Source: Cohnella algarum
GTDB lineage: Bacteria; Bacillota; Bacilli; Paenibacillales; Paenibacillaceae
Direction: 5' to 3'
Length of the DNA: 64,000 bases
NCBI RefSeq assembly: GCF_016937515.1
Contig: NZ_JAFHKM010000002.1
Location: 987,001-1,051,000 of the forward strand
The stretch's first letter is position 1, and every line of letters begins with the position of its first letter. A program made the translations under genes and the position numbers. The notes beneath the pieces were generated by a model that was not told where the DNA came from, ran no database searches, and saw only the letters and a program-made list of their open reading frames with translations. Positions 1 to 10,862 of the stretch are shown piece by piece.

Positions 1-1980
1 TCGTTCGTCCAGATGCCGTCCGATGCGGCATCCGGGTAGTACGGAGCGTTCTCGGGCTTGCCGCGATCCGGATTTTCCGGCACGTCGCTCCATTCGCCCC
101 ACACCTGGGACGGAGCCGGATCGTTTTCCGTGCCCCCGTCGAAATATTGCAGCGGCTGTCTTTCGAGGGTTCCGGCGTTTGCCCCGGTTTCCGAGCGGAC
201 GCCGCGATAGCCGTCGACCAGCTTGGCGCGATTGTTGGCTTCGTGGCCGTCGAAGAAACGATCCGGAAAAATCTGATAGACGACGGCGTTTTTCATCCAA
301 TCCGGCGTTTTGTAGTCGGATGCGTAAACGGTCAGGTTAAACGGCACCGCGCCCTCGGACACCGCTTCTCCCGCTCCGCCGCTCAGGGCGTCATCGCCGT
401 ACTCCGCCTTGGTCGCCCCGTCGATCAGCACGAACTTGTAGGTCCAAATGCCGATGCCGGCGAACGCGCTTCGCGGAACGACGACTTCGAAATAATCGAG
501 ATCGCCGACCGTTGTCGTTTTTCGCATCGGGTAGTTGGCCGAATTTCCCGCTCCGTCCGTAAGTTCGAGCCGCGCCGTCTGCACGTCGTCCCTCTTGGCC
601 GCAATGCGCAGCGTCAAATCCTGGCTTCCTTGCCGGATCGCGCCGAACGGCTTTTTAAACGTTTCCGATCGGCTGTCGAACAAGATCGCTCCCGTATCGA
701 TCCGCCCGTCGTACTTGCCGTCGCCGACCGCGAAGTCGACCGTCAATTTCCGTTCGGCCGCCGAATTGTCGAAGGAGAACGTGACGTCCGCGGCGTCGGA
801 AAGCCTGAATACGGCATTGTTTACTCCGTCTCCGAAGTTGTTGTCGTCGTTCCATTCGGCGCCCAGCACCGCTTTCACTTCGTGAGAACCCGCCGGGAGA
901 GACCGCTGGAGCTTGTAGACGGTGTTGTTGAAGTAATAATCGACGAAAAATTGCTTCGCCTCCCCTGGCGACCACTCCGGTTCTCCGAACAGGGGCTGCG
1001 GGGAGCCGACGAGTCGCGGCCATTCGGCCGCCGGCAGCGCCGGATCGTAGATGGCGATGCCGGTCGCCGTCGAGCCTTCCGGCAGCGGCGATATCCGCGC
1101 TTCGTGCGTTTCTCCGTTTACGTAAAAGTTTACTTTGGCCGTTTCGCTCAGCGTCAGCTTCAAATTGTCTCCGTCTCCCGGGATGCCGGACGGATAGCTG
1201 CCGTTTTTCGTCAGTTTGAATTCGTAGCTGCCCGCATCCAGCACGGCCGAATAAGCGTAAAACTCCCCGGCCAGATGCTTCAAACGCGTCGCCGTCCCGT
1301 TCGGCACCCAGTTGCCCGACTCTCCCAACCCCTGCTGAAAGCTGCCGGCAATGACCCACTTCGCCCCGCCTCCGGGCTGCTCTTCGAACGTGTCGGCGAT
1401 CGGCGAGCCGTCCGGTTCGCCGACCGTCAGCTTGTTGTTGCCGTTCGAAGCCAGCAGCGTACTGGTCGGATCGTTAAAATAAATGTCCTGCGACGAACCG
1501 TCCGGGTACGCCGCGCGAATCATATATTTATATTCGTACGTTCCTTCCGGCAGCGCGTCGGTCGTATACCGGAAGACGCCGCCCGTCAGCGTCATCTGCC
1601 GCTTCGGATTCCAGTCCGGATCAAAGCTTCCGGCAACCCGCGCCTCAAACGGAAGAAGCAGCGTCCCTTGCGCATCCGCCGTCGCGGTCAAATTGTCTCC
1701 GTCCATCCAATTCCCGCCGACGAGCAGCTTATACTCGTATTCGCCGCCGGGCGTCAATTCGTCTATGCGAATATAAGGCAGATTGGCATCGCTTACATAA
1801 ACGCTTTGCGCGACGCTTGCCGTCCCCCAACCGTTAAAGCTCCCGTTTGCGGAGATGTCCAGCTTTCCGACCGGCAAAACAAAGGTTGCGCTGTCGTCGT
1901 CGTTTACGCGCGTCGCTTCGGCCGCCGCCGCAGCCGAAGCCGTCGAATCGCCATTCTGTGCATAGGCGGCCGCCGCCCCG
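1..1980 (-). CDS. Pullulanase/alpha-amylase-type GH13 protein, N-terminal part only
   Basis: The minus strand is open from about 1980 to the window edge, so the C-terminal catalytic part lies outside. The visible part has repeated beta-sandwich modules of the kind found in amylopullulanases: two stretches with E-Y-E-Y-K and S-Y-E-F-K-L-T motifs, each followed by DGDNL. These resemble pullulanase X25/CBM48-like starch-binding domains. Close to the window edge comes VVYQIFPDRFFDG, the hallmark first strand of a GH13 barrel (YQIFPDRF), and an extended loop. The family hydrolyses alpha-1,6 or alpha-1,4 links in starch or pullulan outside the cell. AAAYAQ near 1956-1970 looks like the end of a signal peptide, but no hydrophobic core and no in-frame ATG or TTG with a ribosome site precedes it. 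The frame simply runs on into the repeat-rich DNA upstream. The start is therefore unresolved. Confidence 0.75.
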
Positions 1981-2012
1981 GTCGAATGATTTATGCCATA
2001 TATTGTGAATGC

Positions 2013-2261
2013 TGTGGATGAAAATGTGGACGAGATGTTTGTAAAATAGTAAACAGGAGTTATTCCATGTTGATTATGTGGATATTGGGGATAAAAAGCG
2101 TGGATAAAACGAATAACAACAGAATTGCGTGAAAATTCGGAGCAAATACACACAGTTTTTGCGATTTTCCTGTGGGCGATGTGGATAATGTGGATGGAAT
2201 TCGACCGGTTCGGTGTGGATTTTCGAACAATTCTGTGGATATTGTGGATGAGTGGGGATAA
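2013..2261 (-). promoter_or_regulatory. Cluster of DnaA-box-like sequences
   Basis: About ten copies of TGTGGAT or close variants sit in 250 bases, all in the same direction; read on the minus strand they match the DnaA box TTATCCACA. A perfect box lies at 2180-2188. One-mismatch versions lie at 2099-2107 (TTATCCACG), 2077-2085 and 2234-2242 (ATATCCACA), 2086-2094 and 2253-2261 (TTATCCCCA), 2214-2222 (AAATCCACA), 2243-2251 and 2013-2021 (TCATCCACA), with a two-mismatch copy at 2189-2197 (CCATCCACA). Bacillus has DnaA-box clusters away from oriC that influence initiation of replication. No dnaA or dnaN gene is nearby, so this is not called an origin. Binding by DnaA is inferred. Confidence 0.6.
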
Positions 2262-2283
2262 CTTCTCTCGACAGCTGTCGGCC

Positions 2284-2325
2284 AAAAAAAATCCCCCCGG
2301 CTTCAAAAGCAAGCCGGGGGATTTT
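2284..2325 (-). terminator. Rho-independent terminator after prfB
   Basis: A 13-base-pair GC-rich stem (AATCCCCCGGCTT with its complement) and a short loop are followed on the minus strand by a run of eight T. It lies just past the prfB stop and should end the secA-prfB transcript. T-rich ends on both sides mean it could also work in the other direction. Confidence 0.9.
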
Positions 2326-2342
2326 CGTAAGCATGCGTACGA

Positions 2343-3462
2343 TCAGGCTTCCGGTTTCCGAATCTGACTCCGCAGGTAGCCGTCGATGAACGCGTCGAGA
2401 TCGCCGTCCATGACCGCCTGCACGTTGCCCGTTTCCACGTTCGTCCGATGGTCCTTGACCATGCTGTACGGGTGGAAAACGTAGGAGCGGATCTGGCTGC
2501 CCCAGGCGATATCCATCTGCTCGCCGCGAATGGCGGCCAGTTCCTTTTGCTGCTCCTGGATCTTCAGCTCGTACAGCTTCGACTGCAGCATTTTCATGGC
2601 GCGGTCGCGGTTCTGGATTTGGGAGCGTTCGGTCTGGCACGCGACGACGATGCCCGTCGGAAGGTGCGTAATCCGCACGGCCGACTCGGTCTTGTTGATG
2701 TGCTGGCCGCCGGCGCCGCTGGAACGGTACGTATCGACCCGCAAATCTTCCGGGCGAATTTCCACTTCGAGGTCATCCGGAATTTCCGGCACGACGTCGC
2801 AGGAAACGAACGACGTATGCCGGCGCCCGGAAGCGTCGAACGGCGAGATGCGGACGAGCCGGTGAACGCCTTTTTCCGCCTTTAAATACCCGTAGGCGTT
2901 ATAGCCGCGCACCATGATGGTCACGCTCTTGATTCCCGCTTCGTCGCCCGGCAAAAAGTCGAGCACCTCGACCTTGAAGCCCCGCTTCTCGGCCCAGCGC
3001 GTGTACATCCGGTACAGCATTTGCGCCCAGTCCTGCGATTCGGTGCCGCCGGCGCCGGGATGCAGCTCGAGGATGGCATGCGACTTGTCGTAGGGCTGAT
3101 TGAGCAGAAGCTGCAATTCGAAGCTGTCGACTTTGGAGGCGAGCTGGCCGACGTTCGCGACAAATTCGGCCTCCATCGCTTCGTCCGACTCTTCTTCCAA
3201 AATCTCCAGCATCGCCTCGAGGTCTTCCTGCTCCGAGGACAACGCTTTGAATTGATCCACGACGCCTTTGATGGCGTTCAATTCGGAGATGACGCCCTGC
3301 GCCTTTTCGTTGTCGTCCCAAAAATCGGGCGCGGACATCTTCACTTCAAAGTTCGCGATCATTTCCAGCTTCAGATCTAAGTCAAAGAGACCCCCTGAGT
3401 TGCTGGAGTCGCTTCGCGGTTTCGCGAAGGTCTTGCTTGATCGTTCCATCGATGACGGACAT
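2343..3462 (-). CDS. prfB: Peptide chain release factor 2, programmed +1 frameshift
   Basis: RF2 recognises UGA and UAA stop codons and releases the finished protein from the ribosome. The stop-recognition motif SPF (in [12 protein letters not shown]) and the catalytic GGQ motif ([13 protein letters not shown]) are both present. Translation starts at ATG 3462, behind AGGTGA, and gives 26 codons ending in GSL before an in-frame TGA at 3384-3382. The site reads AGGGGG-TCT-CTT-TGA-C, the classic RF2 autoregulatory slip site with an internal Shine-Dalgarno-like purine run. A +1 shift at CTT joins this short frame to the main frame (LDLDLKLEM...), which ends at 2343. When RF2 is scarce the ribosome slips and more RF2 is made. 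Calling the gene only from the main frame would give a wrong N-terminus. It follows secA by 18 bases, as in Bacillus. Confidence 0.96.
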
Positions 3463-3480
3463 GATGAATCACCTCAAGAT

Positions 3481-6000
<2,520 letters not shown>

Positions 6001-6039
6001 AATGAACCCCTTCCCTTTTAGGGTATGGCGTATCCTTTA

Positions 6040-6068
6040 ATTGTAGCAGTTCCATCAGGCCGGGGCAA
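6040..6068 (-). promoter_or_regulatory. Likely SigA promoter of secA
   Basis: On the minus strand TTGCCC and TACAAT are separated by 17 bases, about 40 bases upstream of the secA start. This is a good housekeeping promoter match. The rest of the secA-hpf gap (6069-6267) shows no other clear element. Confidence 0.6.
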
Positions 6069-6267
6069 GAAAAGGAGGCGCGCGGCGGCAAGCAGATTTT
6101 GGCGGCGAAGGGGCGCGCCGGGCTCGACACCTGAAAAGGCCAAAAACGTTCATGCCGCGTTGGAGGCCGTCGTGCTAAAACTTCGTTCCGTGTCAAATTT
6201 ATGTCATATTTCCGGCGGAGTTGCGAAGCTTGAAATTTTCCAACGATGGACCGCTGCCGTCATCATC

Positions 6268-6297
6268 AAAAAGAGCCTCCCGGGGGCCGAGAGACTC
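6268..6297 (-). terminator. Rho-independent terminator after hpf
   Basis: An 11-base-pair stem with three G-U type pairs and a three-base loop is followed on the minus strand by TTTTTGATG. It sits about 20 bases past the hpf stop. Confidence 0.85.
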
Positions 6298-6319
6298 GCT
6301 GCATTCGTAAGTATAAGGA

Positions 6320-6880
6320 TCAGGCTTCCGCCTGGATCAAGCCGTACCTGCCGTCGTTGCGGCGGTAGACGACATTCACTTCCTTTGTGTCGATGTTGGA
6401 AAAGACATAAAAGTTGTGGCCGACCATATTCATTTGGAGAATCGCTTCCTCCACGTCCATCGGCTTAAAGCTGAAGCTCTTCGTGCGAACGAGCTCGTAA
6501 CGATCCTCTTCTTCGACGGCCAGCGTGGACACCCCTCCGCTTGCTTCTCCTTCGCGGAAAAGCCCCCGGGTCGTGCCGGTCTGGCGCAGCCTGCGGTTTA
6601 CTTTCGTTTTGTGCTTGCGAATCTGGCGTTCGAGTTTGTCCACGACCGTGTCGATCGAAGCGTACATATCGTCGCTCTTCTCTTCCGCCCGAAGCAGGAC
6701 GTTCGTGAGCGGGATCGTGACCTCGATAGCGTGACGTCCTTTGGTTACGCTTAACGTAACGTGGACATCGGATTGGGGAGGCGTTTCAAAATACCGTTCC
6801 AGGCGACTCAGCTTCTTTTCGACGTAATCCTTCAAAGCCTCGGTGACTTCCATGCGCTGACCGCGAATATTGTATTTCAT
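6320..6880 (-). CDS. hpf: Ribosome hibernation promoting factor, long form
   Basis: The 186-residue protein binds the decoding centre of idle ribosomes and pairs 70S particles into inactive 100S dimers in stationary phase. Residues 1 to about 100 form the S30AE/YfiA fold (KYNIRGQRMEVTEALKDYV start). After a charged linker comes the C-terminal dimerisation domain (from about residue 128, with KSFSFKPMDVEEAI and the YRRNDGRYGLI end). The long two-domain form is the one expected in Firmicutes. The start ATG at 6880 has the ribosome site AGGAGGAGTG. In Bacillus its equivalent (yvyD) also lies next to secA and is stress-induced. Confidence 0.96.
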   Translation of the reverse strand: MKYNIRGQRMEVTEALKDYVEKKLSRLERYFETPPQSDVHVTLSVTKGRHAIEVTIPLTNVLLRAEEKSDDMYASIDTVVDKLERQIRKHKTKVNRRLRQTGTTRGLFREGEASGGVSTLAVEEEDRYELVRTKSFSFKPMDVEEAILQMNMVGHNFYVFSNIDTKEVNVVYRRNDGRYGLIQAEA

Positions 6881-6905
6881 TTAGCACTCCTCCTTTGCTG
6901 ACTTT

Positions 6906-6935
6906 ATTTTAGCATATCGGGCTTAGCCGTTTCAA
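6906..6935 (-). promoter_or_regulatory. Likely promoter of hpf
   Basis: TTGAAA and TAAAAT are separated by 18 bases on the minus strand, about 30 bases before the hpf start. It resembles a SigA promoter. A stress sigma factor could also act here but no clear SigB-type pair was seen. Confidence 0.5.
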
Positions 6936-7066
6936 AGAAAATCGCTTACATTTTCGAATATTTTGAAAACTTGGCTTAGGAAGTGCAAGTCTATGAAAAC
7001 GAACGGGATTTTCGCTGCGAATTTTTGCAAGCTTAACCAATTGAGTCTCGGCTATCGCCCATACGC

Positions 7067-7092
7067 ACAAAACCCTGGATCGCTCCAGGGTT
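7067..7092 (-). terminator. Terminator after the cold shock gene
   Basis: A nine-base-pair stem (AACCCTGGA and its complement) with a four-base loop is followed on the minus strand by TTTTGTG, about 70 bases past the csp stop. The T-run is short. Confidence 0.65.
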
Positions 7093-7161
7093 CCGGGTGG
7101 CCGGCAAATCGTTTCGGTCAGCCGACAGTGCTATTTAGCAGGCGCATGAAACGCCTAATCA

Positions 7162-7359
7162 TTACAGTTTAACAACGTTAGCTGCTTGCGGGCCTCTTGC
7201 GCCTTGCACAATGTCAAACTCGACGGATTGGCCTTCTTCGAGGGCCTTGTAGCCGTCCATTTGGATAGCGGAGAAATGCACGAATACATCGCCGCCTTGT
7301 TCCGTCTCAATGAAGCCGTAACCTTTTTCCGCGTTGAACCATTTTACTTTACCTTGCAT
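7162..7359 (-). CDS. Cold shock protein (CspA family)
   Basis: This 65-residue single OB-fold protein binds single-stranded RNA and DNA and acts as an RNA chaperone. Both nucleic-acid-binding motifs are present: KGYGFIE (RNP-1) and VFVHFSAI (RNP-2). The length is exactly that of the family. It has its own consensus promoter and an untranslated leader of roughly 55 bases, so it is a one-gene unit. It lies between the glycosylation island and hpf, marking the border where the conserved backbone resumes. It could be named cspB, cspC or cspD; sequence alone does not decide. Confidence 0.95.
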   Translation of the reverse strand: MQGKVKWFNAEKGYGFIETEQGGDVFVHFSAIQMDGYKALEEGQSVEFDIVQGARGPQAANVVKL

Positions 7360-7419
7360 TCGCTAAACATTCCCTTCATATTCATTTGACAATGGCGATT
7401 TGGCCTAGCCCACAACCCG

Positions 7420-7448
7420 AATATACATCAGGAAAAGAATGGTGTCAA
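7420..7448 (-). promoter_or_regulatory. Consensus SigA promoter of the cold shock gene
   Basis: A perfect TTGACA and TATATT are separated by 17 bases on the minus strand. The leader that follows is about 55 bases long. Confidence 0.8.
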
Positions 7449-7490
7449 CGAAATTGTTGTAAGCGGTGTCAAAGCGCTTTCTTTTTGGCG

Positions 7491-8678
7491 TTATTGCCTA
7501 AAAATCGCCGCTGCCGTTTGTTGGATAGCTTGGATGACGTCGTTTACGTCTTCGTCCGTCATGGCAGGAAACATCGGCAGGGTCATCGCCGTGCGATAGT
7601 AAGCTTCCGCGTTCGGACAGCCTTCCGCCGTATAGCCGAGCTGCTTGTAATAGGGCTGCCGGTAGATCGGAATATAATGGACGTGAACGCCGATATGACG
7701 GGCGCGCAACATGTCGAATGCCCGGTCCCGGGCTCCCGGCATCGTCCGTTCGTCCCAGCGAAGCATGTACAGGTGCCAGCTGGAATTCGTATCCGGATGC
7801 TGGCGGGGCACGACGAGACCCGGGATGGCGGAAAAAGCTTCGTTATACCGCGCTGCGATCTCCCTGCGTCTTGCGACAAACCCGTCCAGCTTGTCCATCT
7901 GGGAGCAGCCGAGCGCCGCCTGCAAATCGGTCATCCGGTAGTTGTAGCCGAGCGTCTGCATTTCGTAATACCAGGGGCCGTCGTTTTGCGTCAGCAGCCT
8001 GGGATCCCGCGTCATGCCGTGGTTTCGGAACAGCTGCAGCTTTTCGTAAAGGTCTTCCCTGTCGGTCACGATCATGCCGCCTTCGCCGGTCGTCACGTGC
8101 TTGACCGGGTGGAAGCTGAACATCGTCATATCCGCCCATGTTCCGACTTTGCGGCCTTTATAGTCGGCGCCGAGAGAGTGCGCCGCATCCTCGATCAGGA
8201 TGAGGTTGCGGTCGCGGGCGAGCTTGGCCAGCTTATCCATTTCCGCGGGCTGGCCGGCGAAGTCCACGGCGATAATCGCCTTCGTCTTGTCCGTCAGCCT
8301 GGCTGCGACTTGATCGGGGGCCAGATTGTACGTTTGCGGATCGATATCCGCAAACACCGGCGTGCCGCCCTGGTACAGCACGCAGTTGCTGCTCGCCAGA
8401 AACGTGATCGGCGTCGTGACGACCTCGTCTCCCGGGCCGATCCCGGCCGCATGGCAGGCGCCGTGGAGCGCCGCCGTGCCGTTGCAGAAGGCAACCGCGT
8501 ATTTTGCCCCCGCGTAATCCGCCACCTTGCGTTCGAAACGTTCGATCGCCGGACCTTGCGTAATATATTCGCTTCTAAGCGTTCGGACGACCGCCTCGAT
8601 ATCGTCCTCGTCGATCCATTGCTTGCCGTAGGACAGAAAGGTATCCCGCTTGGGGACGTTTGCCGGTATGTTCGCCAT
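7491..8678 (-). CDS. pseC: PLP aminotransferase of the DegT/DnrJ family, PseC-type
   Basis: The protein probably converts the 4-keto sugar made by PseB to UDP-4-amino-4,6-dideoxy-N-acetyl-beta-L-altrosamine, the second step to pseudaminic acid. Seen: the substrate/PLP loop GNGTAALHGAC-like segment (FCNGTAALHG, near residue 60), the aspartate of IAVDFAGQPA, the PLP lysine in FSFHPVKHVTTGEGG (near residue 190), and a typical 395-residue length. The start chosen is ATG 8678 behind AAGGAGACG; the frame is open further upstream, but that extra stretch is a translated copy of the neighbouring gene's duplicated end and is not credible coding. It is the last gene of the pseI-pseF-pseG-epimerase-pseC run. 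A related SpsC-type spore coat role is the alternative. Confidence 0.85.
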   Translation of the reverse strand: MANIPANVPKRDTFLSYGKQWIDEDDIEAVVRTLRSEYITQGPAIERFERKVADYAGAKYAVAFCNGTAALHGACHAAGIGPGDEVVTTPITFLASSNCVLYQGGTPVFADIDPQTYNLAPDQVAARLTDKTKAIIAVDFAGQPAEMDKLAKLARDRNLILIEDAAHSLGADYKGRKVGTWADMTMFSFHPVKHVTTGEGGMIVTDREDLYEKLQLFRNHGMTRDPRLLTQNDGPWYYEMQTLGYNYRMTDLQAALGCSQMDKLDGFVARRREIAARYNEAFSAIPGLVVPRQHPDTNSSWHLYMLRWDERTMPGARDRAFDMLRARHIGVHVHYIPIYRQPYYKQLGYTAEGCPNAEAYYRTAMTLPMFPAMTDEDVNDVIQAIQQTAAAIFRQ

Positions 8679-8721
8679 CGTTGACGTCTCCTTGAAAATT
8701 AACAGTCTGTCACTTCCGCGC

Positions 8722-8797
8722 CTCAGACCAGATTCGACGTCCGAATCAAGGTCGCCGATCGGCCTGTTTAGATCAAATTCGACGTCCGAATCCAGTC
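8722..8797 (-). repeat. Partial duplication of the epimerase gene's 3' end
   Basis: The last 30 bases of the upstream gene, including its stop (8768-8797), are imperfectly repeated just downstream at 8723-8753. Both copies share the 16-base core GATTCGGACGTCGAAT and end in a stop codon. The core is itself nearly palindromic. Confidence 0.75.
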
Positions 8798-9715
8798 CTC
8801 CGTCCGACGGATGCCTTCCTCCAGCGTCACTTCCGGCTTCCAGCCCAAAAGGCGCTCCGCTTTCGCCGAGTTGCAAAGCAGCTTCGGAATTTCGCTTTGC
8901 GGATGAATATGCTCGACATGCGCGATCCGGGACTTGTCGCCGACGATCAGCTCGGCCAGGTCGTTAATCGCGATGTCGCGGCCAAGTCCGGCGTTGACGA
9001 TTTGGCCGTCCGCCGCGTTCGAGTAGCCGGCCTGGACGACAAACCGGGCGCAGTCCTCCACATAGAGAAGGTCGCGCGTTTGCGTACCGTCGCCGTAAAT
9101 GTTGAGCGTGCGGCCGGACAGCTTGTTTTTGATGAAGATCGCGACGACGCCGCCCTCTCCCCCGGTTTTCTGATATGGCCCGTACGTGTTGAACGGCCGG
9201 ATCACGACGGTCGGCAGACCGTACGCGTGGTAGTAGGACAGAACCATATTCTCGGCCGCGATCTTGGCTCCCGCGTAAGGCGAGGCCGGCTTGATCGGGT
9301 GGCGCTCGTCGATCCCGGCCGGCTCCGTGCAGCGGTCGTATACCATGCAGGTGCTCATGAACACCATTTTGACGCCGTGCTTGCGGCATTGTTCGAGCAG
9401 ATAGAAGGTGCCGATCGTATCGTTGTTGAACGTCGTCCGCGGATCGTCGATCGAGTCCTGCACGTTGATCGAGGCTCCGAGATGGTAAATGACATTAAAG
9501 TTATGCTCCGCAAATAATCGGTCCAGCAGCGGCTCGTCCAGGATCGTGCCTTTGACGAAAGCCTTCAGTCCCGGATGATTTCGGAATTCCTCGAGGTTGA
9601 CCTCCCTGCCGTTGGACAGGTCGTCCAAAATCCAGACGGAATGCCCGTCTTCGAGCAGCCGCTTGGCTACCCATCTGCCGATAAAACCGGCGCCGCCGGT
9701 GAGCAGGATGTTCAA
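8768..9715 (-). CDS. NAD-dependent sugar epimerase/dehydratase (extended SDR)
   Basis: An extended short-chain dehydrogenase acting on a nucleotide sugar. The N-terminal dinucleotide motif GGAGFIG is followed by the acidic DDLSNG, HLGASI, the catalytic STCMVYD and YAGAK (Tyr-x3-Lys), and FNTYGPYQ. The DE pair that marks 4,6-dehydratases (STDEVYG) is missing, which points to an epimerase-like or reductase-like reaction, though the family cannot be fixed. I take TTG 9715 as the start because AAGGAGAGTG is well spaced for it, and it gives the normal MNILLTGG beginning; a GTG three codons upstream is too close to the ribosome site. It sits inside the pseudaminic acid genes, and a role in making or converting a UDP- or CMP-linked precursor is inferred. 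Confidence 0.75.
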   Translation of the reverse strand: MNILLTGGAGFIGRWVAKRLLEDGHSVWILDDLSNGREVNLEEFRNHPGLKAFVKGTILDEPLLDRLFAEHNFNVIYHLGASINVQDSIDDPRTTFNNDTIGTFYLLEQCRKHGVKMVFMSTCMVYDRCTEPAGIDERHPIKPASPYAGAKIAAENMVLSYYHAYGLPTVVIRPFNTYGPYQKTGGEGGVVAIFIKNKLSGRTLNIYGDGTQTRDLLYVEDCARFVVQAGYSNAADGQIVNAGLGRDIAINDLAELIVGDKSRIAHVEHIHPQSEIPKLLCNSAKAERLLGWKPEVTLEEGIRRTEDWIRTSNLI

Positions 9716-9747
9716 GTTTTGCACTCTCCTTGGTTCTATTATCCGTG

Positions 9748-9811
9748 TTATCTATGCCGGTCCGTGTCGAGCATGCCACTCTACCCACGCCGGTCCATTT
9801 CGAGCATGGCA
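9748..9811 (-). repeat. Partial duplication of the pseG 3' end
   Basis: The last 31 bases of pseG with its stop (9781-9811, encoding AMLEMDRRG) are followed by an imperfect copy at 9748-9778 (encoding GMLDTDRHR with a stop). About 24 of the 31 bases match. Confidence 0.7.
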
Positions 9812-10860
9812 GAGGCGACCGGGCTCTCCGTCCGGTCCGCCCGGCTTTCGGTAATTTCAAGCGCACGCTTCGACATCTCGAGCAGTTCGCTCGGTGATTC
9901 GAGCGCTTTCTCGATGGCACGGGCGTAAGTGTCGGCGTTCGTCTCGGCGCTCTCGCCAAGATAGGCGACTGCGCCCGTTTGAGCTGCGCAGCGCACGCTG
10001 GCCGCCTGATTATCCGCGACGACCGTCACGGCCGAAGGCAATCCCAGATAGCACCGCTCCCACATCGCAACGCCCCCGGCGCCCAGCGCGAAATCGGCGG
10101 ATGCGATGAGTTCGGCCATATTTTCGGCTTGAACGTGCAGTTTCGCATAAGGTCGTTCCGCACACATGGCGGTTACTTCGCCGCGATAAGGATTGGCGGA
10201 GCCGATGACCACGTCAGTGTGAAAAGACGGTTCGTCGTCCGCTCGGCGGGCTAGCGCTCGCAGCGCTTTTGCCGTCTCGTTCGTCGGGTCGCTTCCGCCG
10301 AAAAAAACGAGAAGCCTTCGCAGGCTGCCGTCTCTTGCCCGCAGCGATTTTCTCGCTTCGTAAAACGACGGTCGCAGCAGCAAATATCCGGGGCCCAACA
10401 GCTGCAAGCATTGCGGCGGCAAGAGATCCTTATATCTCGATTCCATGCGCTCGTAAGCGTTCTGGTCGACGAGAATATCGCAAAGGTGCGGCCTGTTGGC
10501 CAAGTCGTCGATGACCAGAATGCGATTCGCCAAAGATCCCATTTGAATTTCCCAGTTCCGGTCGATTCCGTAGTGGTCGATAATCAGCCAGGCGATAGGG
10601 CTCGCTACTCGCGCCAAAATTTCCTTTGTCATGATCGCATCCGATTCCGGACGAAATTCGTCATCGTTCGAATCGATCCATTCGACGTCATACCCCTTAT
10701 TTCGAATATATTCGCAAAGATGCCCTTGAAGCCGCCGACAGACAAAAATCGACTCGAAGCCATTAACGCGCAAACTGTCCGCCAAAGCGAGACAGCGCAT
10801 GACGTGCCCCGATCCGATGAGGGATGAGGCGTCGGTGCGGAAGACGGCGATTTTCGTCAT
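9781..10860 (-). CDS. pseG: UDP-sugar hydrolase PseG
   Basis: PseG removes UDP from UDP-2,4-diacetamido-2,4,6-trideoxy-beta-L-altropyranose, giving the free sugar that PseI condenses with phosphoenolpyruvate. The fold is GT-B-like: the N-terminal GSGHVMRCLALAD motif (with the catalytic histidine of the GxGHxxR signature) and the C-terminal SADFALGAGGVAMWERCYLGLP nucleotide-binding region are both clear, the latter from about residue 258. Its 359 residues suit the family. It lies two bases from pseF and just before the epimerase, which supports one operon. Its 3' end is partly duplicated downstream. Confidence 0.92.
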   Translation of the reverse strand: MTKIAVFRTDASSLIGSGHVMRCLALADSLRVNGFESIFVCRRLQGHLCEYIRNKGYDVEWIDSNDDEFRPESDAIMTKEILARVASPIAWLIIDHYGIDRNWEIQMGSLANRILVIDDLANRPHLCDILVDQNAYERMESRYKDLLPPQCLQLLGPGYLLLRPSFYEARKSLRARDGSLRRLLVFFGGSDPTNETAKALRALARRADDEPSFHTDVVIGSANPYRGEVTAMCAERPYAKLHVQAENMAELIASADFALGAGGVAMWERCYLGLPSAVTVVADNQAASVRCAAQTGAVAYLGESAETNADTYARAIEKALESPSELLEMSKRALEITESRADRTESPVASAMLEMDRRG

Positions 10861-10862
10861 CG

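Noticed and set aside
147..2021. Long plus-strand frame of 624 residues
   Set aside because: It mirrors the minus-strand pullulanase-like gene and its product is rich in Arg and Val with no recognisable motif, while the minus strand has clear GH13 motifs.
2010..2261. Replication origin
   Set aside because: DnaA-box-like array is present, but no dnaA, dnaN or AT-rich unwinding element with its usual neighbours is near; prfB and secA are not oriC genes in this group.
3382..3384. Premature stop making prfB a pseudogene
   Set aside because: The TGA is within the known RF2 programmed frameshift site with the full slip signal.
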